From Avoscillospira sp045579045 (GTDB lineage Bacteria > Bacillota > Clostridia > Oscillospirales > Oscillospiraceae), in assembly GCA_045579045.1 (NCBI GenBank), contig JAZNLL010000120.1, positions 1-64,000 on the forward strand: a stretch of 64,000 nt of DNA, written 5' to 3'. The position numbers and the translations under genes were made by a program. The notes below the pieces were generated by a model that did not search any database, had not been told where the DNA came from, and worked only from the letters and a program-made list of their open reading frames with translations. Positions 17,439-25,539 of the stretch are shown one piece after another; position 1 is the first letter of the stretch; each line of letters begins with the position of its first letter.

Positions 17439-18482
17439 ATGAGAAAGTTTTTTGACAAGCTGCCTGACGGCACCGATGTGGAACTGCTGACTCTGAAAAA
17501 CGGCAAGCTCTCCGCAGGCATTCTGACCTACGGCGGTACGCTCCACAATCTGATCGTGCCCGACAAGAACGGCAACCCCACCGACGTGGTTCTGGGCTAT
17601 GATACCATTGCTGACTATCAGAAGAACTCCGGTTATATCGGCGCATTGGTCGGTCGCTATGCCAACCGCATCGATCATGCCAAGTTCACCATGAACGGCA
17701 AGGAATACCCCCTCTATGCCAACGACGGTGTCAACCATCTCCACGGCGGCAAGGTGGGCTTTGACAAGAAGATTTGGACCGTAGAAGCCCAGACAGAGGA
17801 CAGCGTCACCCTCTCTCTGGTCAGCCCCGACGGTGAGGAAGGCTATCCCGGAACTCTGAAAATTCAGGTCACCTACCGGCTGACGGAAGATGCTCTGGAA
17901 CTGGAATATGAGGCTGTTTCCGACAAGGACACTCTCTGCAGCATGACCAACCACACCTACTTCAACCTCTCCGGTCAGAACGCCGGCACCCACTACGATC
18001 AGCTGATGCAGATCTTTGCAAGCAAATATGTGCCCGTGGTAGCAGGCGCCATTCCCACCGGTGAACTGGCGGATGTGGCAGGTACCCCCATGGATTTCCG
18101 CAAGCCCACCCCCATCGGTCAGGACATTCGCAGCGACTTCCAGCAGCTGCAGCTGACCGGCGGTTTCGACCACAACTGGTGCATTGACAACGCCGACGGT
18201 TCTCTGCGTATTGCCGCCAAGACCCACTCTCCCAAGACCGGCATCACCATGACCACCGAGACCACCAAGCCCGGCATCCAGTTCTATGCCGGCAACTACA
18301 TGTTTGAGATCACCTCCAAGGGCAAGGGCGGCGCTCCCTATGCAAAGCATTGGGGCTTCTGTCTGGAGACTCAGTACTACCCCGACTCCCCAAACCAGCC
18401 TTCCTTCCCCTCTGCATGGCTGGCTGCCGGCGAGAAGTATGCCAGTAAAACTGTCTATCGGTTCAGTTACGAGGATATCTGA
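17439..18482 (+). CDS. galM: Aldose 1-epimerase (galactose mutarotase)
   Basis: Interconverts the alpha and beta anomers of galactose so that GalK receives its substrate. The 347-residue beta-sandwich protein shows YGGTLHNLIVPDKNG, GALVGRYANRI, VNHLHGGKVGFDKKIW, MTNHTYFNLSG (catalytic His), GGFDHNWCID and GFCLETQYYPDSPNQPSF (catalytic Glu). AAGGAGG stands 7 bases before ATG. It is the fourth gene of the gal operon. Its cytoplasmic location is inferred from the absence of a signal peptide. Confidence 0.96.
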   Translation: MRKFFDKLPDGTDVELLTLKNGKLSAGILTYGGTLHNLIVPDKNGNPTDVVLGYDTIADYQKNSGYIGALVGRYANRIDHAKFTMNGKEYPLYANDGVNHLHGGKVGFDKKIWTVEAQTEDSVTLSLVSPDGEEGYPGTLKIQVTYRLTEDALELEYEAVSDKDTLCSMTNHTYFNLSGQNAGTHYDQLMQIFASKYVPVVAGAIPTGELADVAGTPMDFRKPTPIGQDIRSDFQQLQLTGGFDHNWCIDNADGSLRIAAKTHSPKTGITMTTETTKPGIQFYAGNYMFEITSKGKGGAPYAKHWGFCLETQYYPDSPNQPSFPSAWLAAGEKYASKTVYRFSYEDI

Positions 18483-18485
18483 TTC

Positions 18486-19139
18486 ATGGAACTGAAGGGA
18501 TTAAAAATCAATTTCCTTGGTGACAGCATCACCGAGGGTGTCGGCGCAAGCGATCCGAGCAAATGCTATGTCAGTCAGGTCGCAGAACGGACAGGTGCTG
18601 TCTGCCGGAACTACGGCATCAGCGGCACCCGAATCGCAAGACAGAAGGTACACCGTGAAGAGGGAAACGATGCAGATTTCTGCGGCCGTATCGACAGCAT
18701 GGACCCCGATGCCGATGTGATTGTCATCTTTGGCGGCACCAACGACTACGGTCACGGCGATGCCCCCATCGGCAACTTCATGGACCGCACTCCCGATACC
18801 TTCTACGGCGCTCTGCACTACCTGTACTCCGGTCTGCTGACCAAGTATCCCAAGGCACAGTTTCTGGTCCTCACACCCCTCCATCGGGGCTATGAAGATT
18901 GGCAGGGACCCAACATGCCTGTTTGGGATCCGCCCAAGGTACTCAAAACCTATGTAGACTGCATCCGCAGAGTGGCAGAATACTACTCCCTGCCGGTACT
19001 GGATCTCTATGCCAATTCCGGCATCCAGCCCGCAGTACCCATTCTCAAGGAACTGTACATGCCCGACTTTCTCCATCCCAGCGATGCCGGTCACGAAATT
19101 GTTGCAAAAAAGATCATCAAAGCATTGGAAATGCTCTAA
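18486..19139 (+). CDS. SGNH/GDSL-family hydrolase
   Basis: A 217-residue esterase-like enzyme of the SGNH fold. Block I (LGDSITEGVG, catalytic Ser), block III (IFGGTNDYGHG, Asn) and block V (PDFLHPSDAGHE, Asp-His pair) are present. It starts 4 bases after galM and is the last gene before a strong terminator, so it belongs to the gal operon. No signal peptide is visible, which points to cytoplasmic removal of acetyl or other acyl groups from imported galactosides. This role is inferred from the operon, not shown. Confidence 0.87.
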   Translation: MELKGLKINFLGDSITEGVGASDPSKCYVSQVAERTGAVCRNYGISGTRIARQKVHREEGNDADFCGRIDSMDPDADVIVIFGGTNDYGHGDAPIGNFMDRTPDTFYGALHYLYSGLLTKYPKAQFLVLTPLHRGYEDWQGPNMPVWDPPKVLKTYVDCIRRVAEYYSLPVLDLYANSGIQPAVPILKELYMPDFLHPSDAGHEIVAKKIIKALEML

Positions 19140-19148
19140 AACGCAAAA

Positions 19149-19175
19149 GAAAAGCGTCCTTTCGGACGCTTTTCT
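19149..19175. terminator. Bidirectional terminator between the gal operon and the acetyltransferase gene
   Basis: Stem AAAAGCGTCC/GGACGCTTTT with a TTTC loop, A-rich on one side and T-rich on the other. It serves the SGNH gene (plus) and the acetyltransferase gene (minus). Confidence 0.88.
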
Positions 19176-19176
19176 T

Positions 19177-19764
19177 TTATTTTTTCTCTTTTTTCCAGTT
19201 CTTATCCGCTTCCGTAATGGGGCGGATGACACGGCAGGGGTTACCGGCTGCCACCACATTATCGGGGATATCCTTGGTGATGACAGACCCGGCACCGATG
19301 ACCACATTGCTGCCAATGGTCACACCGGGCACCACCACGGTGTTGCCGCCGATCCAGACGTTATCACCGATGGTGATGGGAGCGGCATACTCCAGCATTT
19401 TGTTGCGCATCTCCGTATCAATGGGATGGTGGGCGGTAAACAGGCTCACGCTGGGGCCAAGGAACACATAGTCACCGATGGTGATCTTACCGGGGTCTAC
19501 AAAGTTGCAGTTGTTGTTGGCAAAGAAATAGTCGCCCACTTCAATGTTGAAGCCGAAACCGCAGAAGAAGTTAGGCTCCACATAGGGGCAGACACCCACT
19601 TTTCCGAAAAGCTTACGGATCAGCTTCTCTCTCCGCTTCATGTTGGAGGGCTTGGTATGATTGTACTTCCAGCAGATATCCGCTGCTACCTTGTGCATTT
19701 CTTCTCTGCCGGGGAAGTTGGTATCATACAGCATACCGGCATCGCATTTTTCTCTTTCCGTCAT
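19177..19764 (-). CDS. Sugar O-acetyltransferase (maltose/galactoside acetyltransferase family)
   Basis: A 195-residue left-handed beta-helix acetyltransferase of the Maa/LacA type that moves acetyl from acetyl-CoA to a sugar. The N-terminal helix MTEREKCDAGMLYD and the hexapeptide repeats are clear, with FTAHHPIDTEMR (catalytic His), IGDNVWIGGNTVVVPGVTIG and GAGSVITKDIPDNVVAAGNPCR. AAGGAGAG is upstream. It lies 15 bases after the LacI-type regulator and is probably co-transcribed with it. Such enzymes are thought to acetylate non-metabolised sugars for export; that role is only family knowledge here. Confidence 0.92.
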   Translation of the reverse strand: MTEREKCDAGMLYDTNFPGREEMHKVAADICWKYNHTKPSNMKRREKLIRKLFGKVGVCPYVEPNFFCGFGFNIEVGDYFFANNNCNFVDPGKITIGDYVFLGPSVSLFTAHHPIDTEMRNKMLEYAAPITIGDNVWIGGNTVVVPGVTIGSNVVIGAGSVITKDIPDNVVAAGNPCRVIRPITEADKNWKKEKK

Positions 19765-19779
19765 GTTTCTCTCTCCTTT

Positions 19780-21987
19780 TTAATTATGTTCCAGCAGATC
19801 TTTCAGATCCCGCTGTGTCAGCTGAATAACATCCTGCACTTCCATATCCCGACGGATCATTTCATAGGCCCATCGGCAGAGCACATCATCCACCTGCTCC
19901 ATGGGTGCCGTTCTGCCCGTCTGCAAGACGGGGATTGACTGAGGCTGTGCATAGGAATAGGCTCTGTAATACAACGGCAGCCACGGATTGATTTTCACCA
20001 GTTCATCATTGGTGTAGGTAGCCGTGATGGCAGTCTGTCCGCCCATGATGGTAAAATAGTTGCTGATCTGCTCGCTGCAGCACCATGCGAGGAAACGGAA
20101 TGCATCCTCTTTTCTGGCAGAGCCCTGACTGACACCCAGACTCCAGCCGCCCAGTATGGGCGCACGTCCCGGGATCAGACTGCAGCCGATGTGATTATTC
20201 TTTCGCAGCTTGGCTGCACCTTCCAGAAACACGGGATAGGTAATCAGCATAGCCGTTTCTCCGTTGCAGAAGTCATCGGCCGCCGATACATCCGTTGTCT
20301 GCAGCACATCCGGTTTCGCAAAGGTCAAAGCCCGTTTCAGGTTGATGTAGGCCTTGAGGGTCTGCAGATTATCAAAATCCACTTTTCCGCTGCCATCGCA
20401 GATGTGACCGCCAAAGCCCTGCATGCGGAAATGAATCTCCGGCGCCAGACATTCATTGTAAGCCGCCGCCACGGAAATTCCGTAGGGAACCGCCTCCGTC
20501 TGGTTGGTAAAGAAATCCGCCACAGCATTATACTCTTTTAAGGTAAGAGGCGGACGAAGGGTCGTATCGTATTTCTTGGCAAAATCCCGCTGCAAATGAG
20601 GATCGTCGAACAGATCCTTGCGATAATAGAGCATCTGCGGCGCATACATAAAGGGAATGCCGTAGTGCCGTCCTCTGTGATCGCCGAAGAATTGCAGACA
20701 CCCCGGAAAAAACCGGCTCGGATCCAGATCGTTCAAAGGCGCAGTAATATCCGCCAGAACCTGCTGCTCGCACAGCCGTGCGATCCACGGAATATCAAAC
20801 ATCAGAACATCGTACTGATCCGCTTCCTGCAGCAGCGTCTGCAAAATTTCCCGATGGGGCAGCAGCGTCACTTCCGTCTTGACCCCGGTTTCCAGTTCAA
20901 AATTCCGAATGAGGCTTCGGAATGTATGGACGGTGGGATTATCCAGCAGCAAAAGCCGCAAAGCAGGCTGCTCGGGATCATCCTCTCTGGGGGCAGGGAA
21001 CACAGCTGCAGCGCTGAGGGCATCATGAAGCACCACACGCTCCGTATCGTCCAAAGACGAGGAAAGCTGCTTCAGCATTAAGGATGCAGCCGTATCACCC
21101 ACTTTGATAGCAGGACGGGAGGTGGTCATGGAGGCATGGGACTGGGTAAACAAATTCCAATGCTCCTCACCCAGAGTGATAACGGGAATATCATCATCAC
21201 CGTAGCCCAGAAGCCGCAGACCTTCCATAATACCGGTAGCCATCAGACCGGAAGATGCCAGAATACATTCGGGACGGCAGCCGTGCATCAGATGAACAAT
21301 CCGGCGGAAGGCATCTTCCTTGGAAATATCACATTGCACCAGCTGCTCCGGCTTTGGATGGATGCCGTGTCGTTCATAGGCCTCAGAAAAGCCACGGATA
21401 CAGGCCTGTTCGCAGGTAAAATCCTCAGACCCGGTAAACAGAAAAATCTGCCGATAGCCGTCATCCAGCAAGGTATCGGTGATCTGATGGATCATTTCAA
21501 AGTTATCCAGACACACAAAATTGGCATCCAGACCTTTGATCTGACGGTCGATCATAACCAGCGGACGTCCTTTTGCTGTGAAATTATCGTAATAGTACTG
21601 CCAGTTGTCGGGACGGCAGGAAACCAGTATCAAGCCGCTGATCTGTTTGCGCAGCAAACTCTGGCAGCATTTGAGTTCTTCTTCCGGATTATCGTAGGAA
21701 AAGGAGATATTGACGGAGTAGCCGCCTTCTGCCAGCGCATTCTCAATCCCCTGAAACATCTGAACATAATAGGCATCGTCAAAGTTGGGCAATATGACAC
21801 CCACCTCACGGAACTGCTTGGCACGGAGGTTTCTGGCGGCCAGATTTTGTTCATACTGCAGCTCTTCAATCGCCTGACGGATTCGGCTTTCAACATCCTT
21901 ACTGACCGGTTTGGTACCGTTGATATAGTTGGAAACGGTTGCAATGGAAACACCCGCCAAAGACGCAACATCTTTGATCGTAGCCAT
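19780..21987 (-). CDS. LacI-type repressor fused to a solute-binding-protein domain
   Basis: A 735-residue regulator. Residues 1-60 are a LacI helix-turn-helix (MATIKDVASLAGVSIATVSNY, hinge ARNLRAK). Residues about 60-330 are a periplasmic-binding-like ligand domain (VGVILPNFDDAYYVQMFQGI; ISGLILVSC). From about residue 340 a second domain resembles extracellular solute-binding proteins of carbohydrate ABC importers (LRLLLLDNPTVHTFRSLI; YDVLMFDIPWIARL; YGIPFMYAPQMLYYRKDLFDD). No signal peptide is present, so this domain is cytoplasmic and likely senses a sugar. The start with AAGGAGG upstream fixes the LacI N-terminus. The gene is divergent to the ABC importer and probably controls it. Confidence 0.9.
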   Translation of the reverse strand: MATIKDVASLAGVSIATVSNYINGTKPVSKDVESRIRQAIEELQYEQNLAARNLRAKQFREVGVILPNFDDAYYVQMFQGIENALAEGGYSVNISFSYDNPEEELKCCQSLLRKQISGLILVSCRPDNWQYYYDNFTAKGRPLVMIDRQIKGLDANFVCLDNFEMIHQITDTLLDDGYRQIFLFTGSEDFTCEQACIRGFSEAYERHGIHPKPEQLVQCDISKEDAFRRIVHLMHGCRPECILASSGLMATGIMEGLRLLGYGDDDIPVITLGEEHWNLFTQSHASMTTSRPAIKVGDTAASLMLKQLSSSLDDTERVVLHDALSAAAVFPAPREDDPEQPALRLLLLDNPTVHTFRSLIRNFELETGVKTEVTLLPHREILQTLLQEADQYDVLMFDIPWIARLCEQQVLADITAPLNDLDPSRFFPGCLQFFGDHRGRHYGIPFMYAPQMLYYRKDLFDDPHLQRDFAKKYDTTLRPPLTLKEYNAVADFFTNQTEAVPYGISVAAAYNECLAPEIHFRMQGFGGHICDGSGKVDFDNLQTLKAYINLKRALTFAKPDVLQTTDVSAADDFCNGETAMLITYPVFLEGAAKLRKNNHIGCSLIPGRAPILGGWSLGVSQGSARKEDAFRFLAWCCSEQISNYFTIMGGQTAITATYTNDELVKINPWLPLYYRAYSYAQPQSIPVLQTGRTAPMEQVDDVLCRWAYEMIRRDMEVQDVIQLTQRDLKDLLEHN

Positions 21988-22018
21988 AGAAAACCTCCTT
22001 CTGGTGAATTTCACTATT

Positions 22019-22047
22019 ATTGTAGCACATTTTTTGTTATTTGTCAC
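22019..22047 (-). promoter_or_regulatory. Promoter of the LacI-SBP regulator gene
   Basis: Minus strand GTGACA (22042-22047), 17 bases, TACAAT (22019-22024). A perfect palindrome GTGAATTTCAC at 22004-22014, just downstream, could serve autoregulation. Confidence 0.7.
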
Positions 22048-22063
22048 CATTGATTTAAATTTT

Positions 22064-22079
22064 AGTAAAACGTTTCAAT
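22064..22079. promoter_or_regulatory. LacI-family operator
   Basis: TAAAACGTTTCA (22066-22077) is a near palindrome centred on CG, differing by one base from the TGAAACGTTTCA form typical of LacI/GalR operators. It lies between the divergent LacI-SBP and ABC importer promoters. Confidence 0.65.
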
Positions 22080-22118
22080 TTTTCTTTTCAGATTTTCCCT
22101 CTTTTGTCCTTCCAGACC

Positions 22119-22146
22119 TTGCAAAATCCGGCAAACTATGTATAAT
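22119..22146 (+). promoter_or_regulatory. Promoter of the ABC importer operon
   Basis: TTGCAA (22119-22124), 16 bases, TATAAT (22141-22146). The transcript would carry a leader of about 100 bases in which short stems such as GTCC-ATA-GGAC occur. Confidence 0.75.
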
Positions 22147-22251
22147 TTAGATAAGCGCGATTCTGTCCATAGGACAAGTGCGCACAAATGGGTGTCCACT
22201 CTTAACAGGAAGGGTGTTCATCCGAAAATAATTTCAAAAGGAGAAACCAAA

Positions 22252-23616
22252 ATGAAAAAACTGATTGCTATCCTGTTGGCTGTTCTCATGGTTTGCACTC
22301 TGTTCGTTGGCTGCGCCAAGACTGAGGCTCCTGAGACCGAAGAACCTGCTGCTCAGAGTGAAGCTATGCAGAAGTACGGCTTTGACAAGCTGGACCTGGT
22401 CTGCTTCACCGGCGGCAACGGCGACATGTGGGACCAGCTGGTCGCACTGTTCCTGGAGTACTACCCCGGTGTTGAAGTCACCACCGACTTCTCTGACGAC
22501 GTCGCTAACCGCGTCCGCGCCAGAATGATGACCGAAACTCCCCCCGATTTCGTTGCTTCTTCCGGCTCCGAGTGGTCCCTGTCCGAGTCTGTTGCTGCCG
22601 GCCAGATCATGGACCTGAGCGACTTCTATGCTACCGGCACCAATGCTGACGGCATCCCCTTCACCGAAGTCATCCCCGAAACCGCACTGGGTCCCTGCCG
22701 CATCGGCGAAGACCAGATCCTGGCTGCTCTGCCCTCCGGCACCACTTACCTGGGCTGGTGGTACAATGTCGGCATGTTCGAAGAACTGGGCATCACTCCT
22801 CCCACCACTTGGGACGAGCTGTACGCTGCTGCTGACGTTCTGAAGGCCAACGACATCATCCCCTTCATGTACCAGTTCCCCTCCTACGGCTACTGGGGCA
22901 TCTCCATGGAGCTGATGGCTGTTGCCGGCGGCAAGGACCTGTTCAACAAGACCTATGTCACCCTGGAACCCGGCGCATGGACTTCTGAAGAAGCTATCGC
23001 TGCTATCACCCTGCAGGAAAACCTGATCAAGGACGGCGTTATGTCTCCCCTGTCCTGCGGCGCTGACTTCGCTGCTTCTCAGGTTGACTTCGTCAACGGC
23101 CGTATCGGCATCCTGCCCAACGGCACCTGGTTCGAAAACGAAATGAAGGACGTCCTCCCCGAGGGCTTCGATATGGCCTTCATCCCCGTTCCCGCTGTTG
23201 AAGAAGGCGGCCCCAGAGCTGTTGTTGTCACCGGCGGCGGTTCCGGCAACATTCCTGTCCACTGCGCTAACCCCGAAGCTGCTAAGGCTTTCATCGGCGT
23301 TATGCTGTCCGACAGAGGCCAGGCTATCATCGCCTCCAAGGGCCAGATGCCTATCTCCCAGGTTATGGACACCTCCATCCTGACCGACATCATGTCCGAA
23401 GCTAACCTGTCCGCTCTGGAAGCAGCTCAGCAGGACGATGTCATCATCCTGACCTCCACCGAGGGCAACTACGCCGACATGACCAACAAGATCAAGGAGT
23501 GCAACGACAACCTGTGCCTGGGCGATATGACCGCTGAAGAATACTGCCAGGCTATGGAAGAGACTGCTGAAATCGTCCGCAACGATCCCGAGACCGTTTG
23601 GCAGAACGCTCAGTAA
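22252..23616 (+). CDS. Carbohydrate ABC transporter substrate-binding lipoprotein
   Basis: A 454-residue family 1 extracellular solute-binding protein. The signal peptide has lysines, a hydrophobic core and a lipobox LFVGC with the lipidated Cys at residue 21. The mature part has the sugar-binding-protein pattern: LVALFLEYYPGVEVTT, PSGTTYLGWWYNVGMFEELG, PTTWDELYAAADVLKAN and PNGTWFENEMKDVLP. It is anchored outside the membrane and feeds the two permeases downstream. AAAAGGAG stands 7 bases before ATG. The codon choice suggests high expression. No ATPase gene is nearby, so a shared MsmK-type ATPase elsewhere is probable. Confidence 0.94.
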   Translation: MKKLIAILLAVLMVCTLFVGCAKTEAPETEEPAAQSEAMQKYGFDKLDLVCFTGGNGDMWDQLVALFLEYYPGVEVTTDFSDDVANRVRARMMTETPPDFVASSGSEWSLSESVAAGQIMDLSDFYATGTNADGIPFTEVIPETALGPCRIGEDQILAALPSGTTYLGWWYNVGMFEELGITPPTTWDELYAAADVLKANDIIPFMYQFPSYGYWGISMELMAVAGGKDLFNKTYVTLEPGAWTSEEAIAAITLQENLIKDGVMSPLSCGADFAASQVDFVNGRIGILPNGTWFENEMKDVLPEGFDMAFIPVPAVEEGGPRAVVVTGGGSGNIPVHCANPEAAKAFIGVMLSDRGQAIIASKGQMPISQVMDTSILTDIMSEANLSALEAAQQDDVIILTSTEGNYADMTNKIKECNDNLCLGDMTAEEYCQAMEETAEIVRNDPETVWQNAQ

Positions 23617-23632
23617 TTTCCCCAGCTTCTCT

Positions 23633-23658
23633 GTAAGGGGCGGTTCGCCGCCCCTTAC
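23633..23658 (+). terminator. Hairpin between binding-protein and permease genes
   Basis: A perfect 11-base stem GTAAGGGGCGG/CCGCCCCTTAC with a TTCG loop and no T run. A second stem, GGGAGC/GCTCCC, lies at 23694-23708. They probably protect the binding-protein mRNA end and lower expression of the permeases, rather than act as full terminators. Confidence 0.6.
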
Positions 23659-23738
23659 TATTGTAAAGATAACGAAAACCAACTCTCACCCTCGGGAGCT
23701 TTGCTCCCCTGAACTTCACCTGAGGAGGGAACCTACCT

Positions 23739-24626
23739 TTGAAAGCGAATTATAAAAACAGAGTGGGCGTCTTCTGTCTGTTCTGTCTGCCGCTTCTGGC
23801 AATGTATCTGATTTTTTCCTTTACACCCCTGATCAAAACCTTCTTCTATTCCGTGACCGACTGGTCCGGCTACGGCGATTACAATTTCGTCGGCTTCGAG
23901 AACTTTGTCAAGGTTTTTAAAGACGAAGTCTTCTGGAAATCTCTGCTGAATAACGTCAAATTCTTCTTCGTCGGCGGTATTTTCGTCTTTGGTCTGGCTC
24001 TGGTCTGCGCTGCTATGATCACCCAGAGCAAGCTGAAAGAGTCCAAGTACTACCGCATCATTCTCTACATGCCCAACATCATTTCCGGTGTTATCATCGC
24101 TGTCCTGTGGAAGTTCATCTTCTCCCCCAACTTCGGTCTGCTGAACAACTTCATGACTCTGCTGGGTCTGGAGCCTCAGAACTGGCTGGGCCAGAAGGAC
24201 ACCGCTTTCACCTGCCTGATGATCGTTTGGGTCTGGTCCGGCTTCGGCTACTATATGCTGCTGATGATCGCTGGCATCGAAGGCATCCCCACCACTTTCC
24301 TGGAGGCTGCTGAAATCGACGGTGCCAACGGCATGCAGCGTTTCATTCATATCGTTCTTCCCATGGTCATTAACATGGTCAGAACCTGCATGGTCTTCTT
24401 CACCATGAACGCCTTCACCGGTATCTACGTTCTGGTCAAGTTTATGACCGACGGCGGTCCTGCCAATTCTACTCAGGTTATTATCAGCTACATCTACCAG
24501 ACTGCCTTCACAAAGAGCCGTTTCGGCCTCTCTGCCGCTCAGGGCGTTGTGGTCTGTATCCTTGTCGGCGCCCTCATCATGTTCATGCTGAAGGTCACCA
24601 AGCCCAAGGACGAGCTGGAATACTAA
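23739..24626 (+). CDS. Carbohydrate ABC transporter permease (MalF type)
   Basis: A 295-residue inner-membrane permease with six hydrophobic segments. The coupling EAA loop is EAAEIDGANGMQRFIHIVLP. The first segment (FCLFCLPLLAMYLIFSFTPLI) fits the MalF/UgpA group. Translation starts at TTG, 9 bases after GGAGGG; no better start is available in frame. It pairs with the next permease to form the channel. Confidence 0.93.
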   Translation: MKANYKNRVGVFCLFCLPLLAMYLIFSFTPLIKTFFYSVTDWSGYGDYNFVGFENFVKVFKDEVFWKSLLNNVKFFFVGGIFVFGLALVCAAMITQSKLKESKYYRIILYMPNIISGVIIAVLWKFIFSPNFGLLNNFMTLLGLEPQNWLGQKDTAFTCLMIVWVWSGFGYYMLLMIAGIEGIPTTFLEAAEIDGANGMQRFIHIVLPMVINMVRTCMVFFTMNAFTGIYVLVKFMTDGGPANSTQVIISYIYQTAFTKSRFGLSAAQGVVVCILVGALIMFMLKVTKPKDELEY

Positions 24627-24638
24627 GGAGGTGCTCAC

Positions 24639-25505
24639 ATGACTTTTGGACAAAAACTCAGTAAGTTTTCTATCAATACTTTCATCCGTATTTTCCTGTG
24701 TCTGCTTTGTCTGACCGTTCTGTATCCCCTGTTCTGGAACCTGATGTCTTCCTTCAAGACCAATCAGGAGTTCTTTAACAATCCCTGGGCTCTGCCCAAG
24801 GAGCTGTTCCAGCCCGGTAACAACATCTTCCAGAACTATATCAACGTCTGGGCCATCACCGGTCTGTCCGTTCCCTTCATGAACTCCCTGTGGGTCTCCT
24901 CCATCTCTCTGGTGGGCAGCATCGTGCTGAACTGCATGAGCGCCTATGCCTGCACCAGACTGGGTCTGAAGGTTGGTAAGATGCTCTCCAGCTTCTACCT
25001 GTTCATGATGTTCGTTCCCGGCGGTATCTCCCTGACCTCCAGCTTCCTGAACCTGCGTGATCTGGGCCTGCTGGACACCCGTGCCGCTATCATTTGGTGT
25101 AATGTGGCAGGTTCTGCTATCGGTACCGGCTTCATTCTCCGTAACTTCTTCGAGACTCTGCCTCACGAACTGGAAGAGGCCGCCTGCATCGACGGTGCCG
25201 GCATCCAGCGTACCTTCTGGCAGATCATGCTGCCTCTGGCAAAGCCCGGTATCGCAACCGTCGGTATCTTCAACTTCCTGGGCTACTGGGGCGAGTACAC
25301 CCTGTCCTCTGTCGTTATCTTCGATCAGGCCAAGGTTCCTCTGTCTGTTGCTCTGTTCACCCTGCAGGCTACCACCCAGCACATGGCTGACTGGGCTGCA
25401 TTGTTTGCCGGCATGATCATCGTTCTGATCCCCATTATGATCATCTATCTGTCCTTCCAGCAGTATATCGTTTCCGGTATGACTGCCGGCGCTATCAAGG
25501 GTTAA
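24639..25505 (+). CDS. Carbohydrate ABC transporter permease (MalG type)
   Basis: A 288-residue inner-membrane permease. The N-terminal segment runs into YPLFWNLMSSFKTNQEFF, typical of MalG/UgpE. The EAA loop is EAACIDGAGIQRTFWQIMLP. AAGGAGG lies upstream, and the gene begins 12 bases after the first permease. It is the second half of the importer heterodimer. Confidence 0.93.
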   Translation: MTFGQKLSKFSINTFIRIFLCLLCLTVLYPLFWNLMSSFKTNQEFFNNPWALPKELFQPGNNIFQNYINVWAITGLSVPFMNSLWVSSISLVGSIVLNCMSAYACTRLGLKVGKMLSSFYLFMMFVPGGISLTSSFLNLRDLGLLDTRAAIIWCNVAGSAIGTGFILRNFFETLPHELEEAACIDGAGIQRTFWQIMLPLAKPGIATVGIFNFLGYWGEYTLSSVVIFDQAKVPLSVALFTLQATTQHMADWAALFAGMIIVLIPIMIIYLSFQQYIVSGMTAGAIKG

Positions 25506-25539
25506 TCTCACCCCTGCATTCTGAAAGGAAATTTCCGAT

